Assembly (NCBI GenBank): GCA_023375675.1
Contig: JALQBC010000023.1
Coordinates: 186,001 to 250,000 of the forward strand
Direction: 5' to 3'
DNA: 64,000 nt
Source: Cytospora piceicola
Taxonomy: Eukaryota; Ascomycota; Sordariomycetes; Diaporthales; Cytosporaceae
This document shows positions 57,450-64,000 of this stretch, in pieces. A program made the translations under genes and the position numbers. The first letter of the stretch is position 1, and every line of letters starts with the position of its first letter. The notes under the pieces were generated by a model, which worked only from the letters and a program-made list of their open reading frames with translations, was not told the origin of the DNA and searched no databases.

Positions 57450-58572
57450 GGTTCTGGGAGTGACAGACAACGGTCGATATCATCCGATCGTTCTCTCTGA
57501 TGATAGGTTATCCTGCCTCTTGTCGTCGTGATCAAGCTGTTTTCGTGTTGCGTTACATATATATATGAACCCAAGATGACCAGGCACAGATGATCGACTT
57601 CTACATCTGTACAAAAGCCGAGTGAAGGTGAATGACTAATCATTGATTGATCCATCCAGTCTCTGCGGATACCTCTCCTACGTATCTCCTGGGTTAGCAC
57701 GCCAACTGGCAGAAGGATTCATCTCTCGTATGTGCAATGAGCGTTGCATCACTCATCTTCCACCTGACTGGTTTTTGGAGGGGTACACAGATCTTCATGT
57801 AAAGCCACAGATACGATGCAGGCATCCACTCCTTCAACGGCCGTACGTGCGGATCACGACATCTATTCTAATTTAGAATGTAACGCACACGGGCACTCGA
57901 GTTGCCAGGTTGCCTGGTTGCCTGGGACCCTCAGCGCCAATGTACTGGTTAAGTCATGATCCTGCAGGATTTCGACAAGTCTAACTGGATAAAGGCGATT
58001 GACTGTGGATATAAAATCGTGGACCTTCTGCATTATTACTAGCTCCTCGCATACTGTGTACTCCACTCCCCTGCTCTCAGAACTTCCAAGGTTGCTATTT
58101 ATCTCAAAACAGCCACCCTTTGAACCACTCATTTTTGAGGCCAGAATCCAGCCCATATCAATTGGGAGAATGTTCCTGTCTCTTCCACGAGGCGAATCGT
58201 CCAGCTTCAGCTGAGTTCTGACTTCAGGGGGGCTAATCTCACGATGTGACACGCAGGCCCGGCTCAGAGATATGCCGTTCATTCTGCCTGGGATACAGGA
58301 ATACAAAGTGACAACAGCGTATATGCGCACTCTATAGGTTGATTGGCTACCTGTTGGTCCAACGCCACATACATTGCGCAGCCATGGCGCCCAGGGAGGG
58401 AGGCACAGCAGTCCACGGGTGCCATAAACACCCCCTCGCTCTCGCTTTCGCAGCTTTCGCAACTTTCCTGCCATCAGCATGTTTCCTACTATATACCATA
58501 CATGTTGCAGATGATGCCAGTGTCTCGAGATCAAAAGCCCTACGTTTTACAGCTTGAGGAGAATCAACAAAC
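57450..58572. other. Divergent intergenic region
   Basis: Promoters of the aminotransferase gene (reverse) and the HET gene (forward). No gene or repeat supported. Confidence 0.5.
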
Positions 58573-60320
58573 ATGTCCACGTCCGCGTTGACAGAAGGCG
58601 CATCAGGGGAGTTTCTGAATCAATTACAGAGCATCCAGCCAGACGGTGAGACACATACATCAGCCAAACACGGCCCTACTTGATTGAATGACAGACTGAC
58701 AGACCAGTCTTTGGTGTAATATCCCATCGGGACTGGCCCTCCTGCGAGGCCCGCTCCGAAATCCAAGATTGTCTCGAGGGCCGCCCCCGCCTCGCTAATC
58801 ATTGGGGCGGCCCCTGCGAGGTATCTTCGACCACGGAGCTACCCACGCGTCTCCTGGACTTACACGGACCAGATGTTGATGATCACATGAATCTTATTCA
58901 GACGGCGGAGGCGTTCCCGGAGACAACACGCACTGAGCCCACACGATACGCCGCTTTGTCCTATTGTTGGGGCACTGGCAGAGTCCTCAAGACGACGCCA
59001 TCCAATCTCCAAGAGCACCTACGTGCCATCGAGGTCTCCAGTCTGCCACTCACCATTCAGCAGGCTGTACTGGCAGCACGAAACCTCGGGATCCGGTACC
59101 TCTGGATTGATGCGCTATGCATCCTCCAGCGAGAGGGGAGCGAGCGGGACGCAGATGCCTTGGCTGATTGGCAGCACGAGTCAGTCCGCATGCATCACGT
59201 TTACGGGAACGCTTTCTTGACTATCGTCGCTTCAGCTGCTTGTCATTCCGATCAAGGATTGATGTGCGGCGATCTGTCGATGGTCGATGCCGGGTGGTAT
59301 GGAAATTCGGGAGTACCGATAGACCAAGAACCATTATTTGGCCGCGCCTGGGCGCTCCAGGAATGGGTCCTTTCTATGAGGCTCTTAGTGTTCACTAGGC
59401 GTGGGATCTGTTATGTCTGCCACGACAACAAAAGGTGCGTGGGAGAGAACACCAGTTCCAGAGTGATTCTAGTACCGCTCTACTGGCCAAGTAAGACGAA
59501 AATGTGGAAGTCGCTGGTCGAAGGTCTTTGTTCAAGGAACTTGGCAGTACCAGGGGACAAGCTTGCCGCTATATCTGGGTTGGCCAAGAGAATTGCTGAT
59601 ATTCGTCACTTCTCTGCGCTGGACTATCTCGCTGGCTTGTGGGGTCCAACTTTGCTGCAGGACTTGCTCTGGGGGCGCCCGAGACCCTATTCCCCCCATC
59701 CTACCCTAGGTTTTAATGAGGAGCGCTCGAAGTGGAAGTGGAGGAACCGTGACTTAGCGGCGGGCACATGGAAACTGGACTACAGTGGCCGACGGCCAGG
59801 CAGGGCACCGACCTGGTCATGGGCTTCGATAGATGGAAACGTGTCATCGCTTGACTTCCACACCGACGAGGAAGATGGCTTTTTCACAGCGGAGGTTAAA
59901 TACTGTCGAGTTGAGCCTGTAGTTGACGGTGACTACTTTGGTCCAGTCAAGTCAGGAGTTCTGGTTATCAATTGTGCCTGGTTGTATCTTGTAGTGATCA
60001 TTGATCGCCAGACGAATTACCTCGGGGAAGAAATAACTGCATGGACTTTGTGTGACGATGGTCCACGGGGCCGTGAGGAGGTCGCAGAACTCTGGCCTGA
60101 TGACCCTTCTGAGTTTCAGGCCTCTGACGAACCAACGAGAGTGTACTGCCTGGAAGTATATCAGGAGGATATTTCGTGGAATTCTGATAAGAAACATCGT
60201 TCCAAAGGAATCGTTGTTAAATATGACGTCGAGCTAAACAGGTTCCTTCGTGTCGGCTACTTCCTTAGCCTAGGGGTGTACGACCAGGGTAACGACCGGT
60301 GGACATTCGGCATTATATAG
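58573..60320 (+). CDS. HET-domain (heterokaryon incompatibility) protein
   Basis: Two exons, 58573-58645 and 58708-60320, joined by a 62-nt GTGAGA...CCAG intron, giving 561 residues. The intron joins QSIQPD to VFGVISHRDW and adds the N-terminus. The HET domain shows its three blocks: YAALSYCWGTG; then RYLWIDALCILQ with the following DWQHESVRMHHVYGNAFLTIVASAA; and RAWALQEWVLSMRLL. A GDKLAAISGLAKRIAD stretch and APTWSWASIDG follow, both recurrent in HET proteins. No NACHT, WD or ankyrin region is attached. HET proteins trigger regulated cell death when hyphae of incompatible genotypes fuse. Most paralogues have no demonstrated allelic role. The neighbour on the opposite strand is a metacaspase. 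Its codon usage is less GC-biased than core genes. Confidence 0.9.
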
Positions 60321-61797
60321 GAACATTTGGAATATTTGATCAAAATCATGAAGCCGCATATAGCAATATAATCGAGCATATATATAAACTGATAAACCGC
60401 AATGCCTTTGTTACCAAATTCATAGTTTACAGTCAACTTCTATCGGCGGTTGTAGATAACTAATATAGCAGAATATCCTTCCGTATATCGAGATTGGGTT
60501 AATTCCAAATGTCTTATCTGCAAATATTGAAATCACAGACTTCGTTGGAATTATTCCGTACTTATGGGGTTGCAATATAATGATATGTAATTACATCCAA
60601 ACCTACACTCTGTTTAATACATATCTACTGGGTAGGTATGCTCAGACGCCTTGTAAATTTAAACCAAGCTTCCCAATAAAAGGCATACTATAATAAGGTT
60701 AAGGAAAGTAGGGTAAAAGGTATACTCGCAGCATGGTATAGATGAGCTAAAGTCTTTACATGCATCCGAGAAGTCGTAACTTGCAACCCAGGCATCTTTT
60801 CGACTGGCCAGACATCCGGTATGTGAACCAAAAAAACCAGGCTCAGGTCGACCAGAAAGAGGGTCAGGTATCATTGGGCGCCTTGCGAGAGCAGTCATCG
60901 CCTGCGCAGTCTTGGCAGCTGCAACCTCGTGCCCATGTGACTGATCCTTCCGTCTGGGGCCGAATGGTCATCTCGAATTGAAGACGTGAAGCCTTTTTGA
61001 AAACAAAGACATGAATCCAAACAGCCGGCCAACCAACAATACAGCACGGCTTCCCACCACACTCAATACACAGTAAAGCTACAAGACAAGAAAGGAGCCT
61101 CACCACTCTAACAACAAGCGCCGATGACGAGCTTCGAGACCACCCGCAGCTACTCCAGCTACTCGGCTTCCGGATCCTCGCAGCACGAGGGATAGCAAGC
61201 CCAGCCCGAATATCCGGACTGGCCGGCCCCTGCGCAACACAAACCCCTACGGGCGCCATTCAAACAGCTGGCTGTTCGGTTCTGTCGAGGTCAAGATGTT
61301 TATCAAAAAAAGGGTATCAAGGCCCTCCACGGCGCCCGATCTCATCACTGAGCCGCCGTAGAAAACAAAACCTGTCGAAAGGCTGAAGGCGTCAAGCCGG
61401 ACCCGAGCCCGGGAGAGCAATGCCGACGACGGGTGGCGGTTGTGAGGTCACCATGGAGGAGGAGGGTGAGCCTCCCCATAGCGGTCGCCGTTGGAACAAC
61501 AAGGCGTGTGCCGCACCCGGGGAGGATGTATGTTGCGCAGGGGATGAACAGGAACGGAAAGTAGGTGGTCGAGTCTGCAATATTGACCATCAGGCGGCAC
61601 TGAACAGAGATGTCCTTGATTCAATAAAGTCGTTACCTCATAGCCGTGATTATCCAACCCCAGTTCCCTGTAAATCCATGCCGATTCGACCAGAAGTGCG
61701 CCCAATGCCGGTACAAATCAGTATAGCCACCGAGTGTTCTCAGTTTACATGTTTCCCTCCTCCTTCACGATCAGCGCTCTTGAAGTTCCAACTCCGC
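60321..61797. other. Convergent intergenic region
   Basis: AT-rich at first (60330-60700), then mixed composition. It contains a run of G near 61870 just inside the metacaspase intron boundary. No gene supported; short frames only. Confidence 0.5.
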
Positions 61798-63332
61798 TTA
61801 CATGATAAACCGCAGGTTGGTGTCTGTAGACTCACAGAATTAGCTAACACGATTTCAACACCCTCAGCCGGGGGGGGGGGTGGGGGTTTAAATTCAAAGG
61901 GGTAAGGACTCACCAAGGGGATGACTGCAACTCAGCTGTGGCTTCTGCGAATATTTTGTCTTCAACACTTCCCGAATCTCGCCGAGCAGCGCCACGTAGG
62001 ACATGTTCTGGTTCGTGTTCATTGTTTCCATAACCTTTATGAAAGCAAACGACATGGCGCCCGTCGCCTTCGACGCGATGGTTGCGTCCGCGCTGGTCTG
62101 GTCGTCTTTGCTGCCGCTCCACAGGATAACATCGGCCGCGCTGGTCTTTGTCCGAATCGTCTTCTCGTACGCCTTGTCGCCACCGCCCAAGGCGCTCTTG
62201 GCAAAGCCCATGATGGAGCTCGTAACACCGCTCATGTCGCCGCGCGCATAGGACATGACGGCGGAAAGCAGCCCCTGGCCGGCCTCCTTGGCGAGGTTGG
62301 GCTCCTTCAGGACGCCCTTGGTCGAGTACAGGTAGGGCAGGTCCATGACCGAGCCCGAGTGGCAGCTGTCGAAGATGGCCGTGAGCCTGACGCCTGCCTG
62401 CAGGGGGCTCACAACGATAGCGTGGATCTCGTCGTCGACAATGTGGCCCCGCGTCTTGAAATCAACTGGGTAGATGACCTCGTCATATCCGTCATCCTCG
62501 TCGCCGTCTAGGTCTTTGGTCTGGCCGCCGTGTCCTGTGCGATGATTCCGTTAGCCTATGTAATCTGTACTCGAACCCGGGCAACACACCCTAAGCATTG
62601 GAGTAAGTACGTACCGGAATAATGCAAGAAGAGCGAGTCGTTCGGCTGCGCCCCGCTGACCAACCAGTTCATGGCGCGTAGGATGTTCTGCTTGGTCGGC
62701 TGTAGCATTGGTTCTGCTTGGTCGTCCGTGAGGATGACCATATCTTCCCTCTTATAGTGTTGCTGTTGCTGTAGGTATGTGGAAATGTTGGTGGCGTCGT
62801 TGACGCAACCCTTGAGCTCCGCGCTCGACCGGTAATAGTTGATGCCGATAATCAGCGCCTTGCGCTTTCCGGTACAGTTACTGTACTGGAAGGTATACCC
62901 CTGGGGCGCGCCGTGTCCGAACTGTTGCGATTGTTGTGGTATGGGCGCTCCCAGTGGCATGGGAGCGGCGCTGGCTACGCGTGGGGGGGTTTGGTGGTAC
63001 TGTTGCTGTTGCTGCTGAAGTGGTCCGCCATATCCGTATACTGCTTGGCCTTGCTGCTGATTGTGGTGAAAACTTTGATAATTTTGCTGTTGTTGTTGCT
63101 GTTGTTGAAATGCTTGTCCTTGGTAGCCGTAGCCTTGTTGACCTTGCTGCTGGTTGGGGTAAGGTTGCTGTTGTTGCATAGGGGGTCCTTGGTGATAGCC
63201 GTAGCTGGGCTGGGCAGGAGGACCATATCCAAATCCAGGTGCTCCAGGGGGAGGAGGAGGAGGATGATGATGGTGGTTCCAATCGCCGCCGCCGCCACCA
63301 GGAGGACCGTAGCCTTGGCCGGGATATGCCAT
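61798..63332 (-). CDS. Type I metacaspase
   Basis: Four segments of gene structure resolve into exons 62615-63332, 61914-62534 and 61798-61823, giving 454 residues in consistent phase. The N-terminal prodomain (to about residue 150) is Pro, Gln, Gly and Tyr-rich with poly-His and poly-Gln runs, as in fungal MCA1/CasA. The p20 domain begins [13 protein letters not shown]. The catalytic dyad is His241 (HYSGHGGQ, formed across the intron) and Cys297 (DSCHSG). The substrate-pocket Asp of [11 protein letters not shown] and the C-terminal p10-like region [16 protein letters not shown] follow. The last exon encodes only eight residues, ending LRFIM. Metacaspases are Arg/Lys-specific, calcium-dependent cysteine proteases active in stress, aggregate clearance and cell death. 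The gene ends facing the HET gene. Confidence 0.94.
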
Positions 63333-64000
63333 ATCTATAATATATATATATTGTTGCTCTCGTGAAGCCGCGAAGTAGTATTGATGGTCAGGTTCGACTC
63401 TTTAGTGGAAGGAGGTGTCAATTGATGGGAGATCGCAAGAAGGAGAAGAGTTGTTGGTCGTCCTCTTGGAATTGGGTTGTGGTTCGCATGTTCTGAAAAA
63501 AGCATGGCTGACGCCGATGCTGACGATGCGGCGCGCAGCGGCTGAGCCAGCATCCCACACTAGCTTCATCGAGGGGCAAACCACAGCGTCAACTGGTCCC
63601 GCATCCAGGGTCTCCCCTGGCCCAGAGGAGCGCCTGCTCCCGAGGCCCGCTGTTAGCTCGTGGATCATTAGCGCTGCAACGGCACGCGAGTTCACTATGG
63701 GTTTCTCTAACAGACGTTTGCTCAGGGCCAAATTTAGAAGCGTACCTGACCTCCGATGACACCTCTTCAGAAACTTGGGCACCCTCAGAATACCGAGGGG
63801 GCTGCCAGGAGTGGTGACTGTTGGATTGTGCCATCTATGGACATCCTGAACCAGCAATACCCCCTTCAACGGCTGGTCTGCTGAGACATACTGTGTGAAC
63901 GATATAAACGACTGCAAATCGCAATGCTGTCCAATCCCGGTTCGGGTCCTCGGGCTTTACACATTACCGGTAACAGTGTTGGTTCTTGTTTTCTTGCATC
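63333..64000. other. Upstream region of the metacaspase gene
   Basis: A TATATATATATA run at about 63339-63352 directly precedes the start codon. The rest probably contains the promoter. No gene supported before the window ends. Confidence 0.5.

Noticed and set aside
63402..63917. 171-codon reverse frame upstream of the metacaspase gene
   Set aside because: No conserved motif, overlaps the probable promoter and lacks a plausible start context.
1..64000. tRNA, 5S rRNA, CRISPR array or riboswitch
   Set aside because: I looked for T-loop-like GGTTCGA contexts with a matching acceptor stem, the fungal 5S core and regular spacer arrays. None was convincing, though by-eye search can miss split tRNAs.

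Overview
The window reads as nuclear DNA of a filamentous ascomycete (Pezizomycotina, most likely Sordariomycetes). Most genes are split by short GT-AG introns of about 55-150 nt. Several coding regions are very GC-rich at third positions. The families present are typical of such fungi: GH131 with a fungal cellulose-binding module, HET domain, 2EXR domain, sedolisin peptidase, PTH11-like receptor and highly reducing PKS. All exon joins given here were worked out by eye from splice motifs, phase and protein continuity.

Layout. 1-12 kb: a secreted double-psi beta-barrel protein, a three-KH RNA-binding protein, a small GlcG/HbpS-type protein, an MFS transporter and a secreted tripeptidyl-peptidase-like sedolisin. 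13.5-19.6 kb: a 2EXR-domain gene with an 80-bp minisatellite in its upstream region, then about 4 kb of gene-free DNA with a 179-bp MITE-like element and related repeat blocks in opposite orientation. 19.6-27.2 kb: conserved housekeeping genes (UNC-93-like membrane protein, acetyl-CoA hydrolase/CoA transferase ACH1, Mediator subunit 18). 28-36.6 kb: an unrecognised Gln-rich protein, an Hsp70-like ATPase and a short-chain dehydrogenase. 36.6-41 kb: an AT-rich relic and two broken genes lying back to back, a PTH11-like receptor and the end of a reducing polyketide synthase. This looks like the scar of a lost or decayed secondary-metabolite locus.

42-50 kb: a Ulp1-type protease, a single-pass membrane protein and a long coiled-coil protein whose C-terminus may derive from a retroelement gag. 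51-57.5 kb: a small secreted Thr-rich protein, a GH131 glucanase with CBM1, a protein of unknown function and an ACC-synthase-like aminotransferase. 58.5-63.3 kb: a HET-domain protein and a type I metacaspase in convergent orientation, both families linked to fungal programmed cell death.

No rRNA, recognisable tRNA, CRISPR array or complete transposon was found. The strongest leads are: the reciprocal 5' truncation of the receptor/PKS pair; the stop-free, multiple-of-three introns in the KH and GlcG-like genes; the gag-like C-terminus; the Gln-rich/Hsp70-like pair; the HET/metacaspase pair; and the dispersed TACCTAGGTA palindrome in intergenic DNA.
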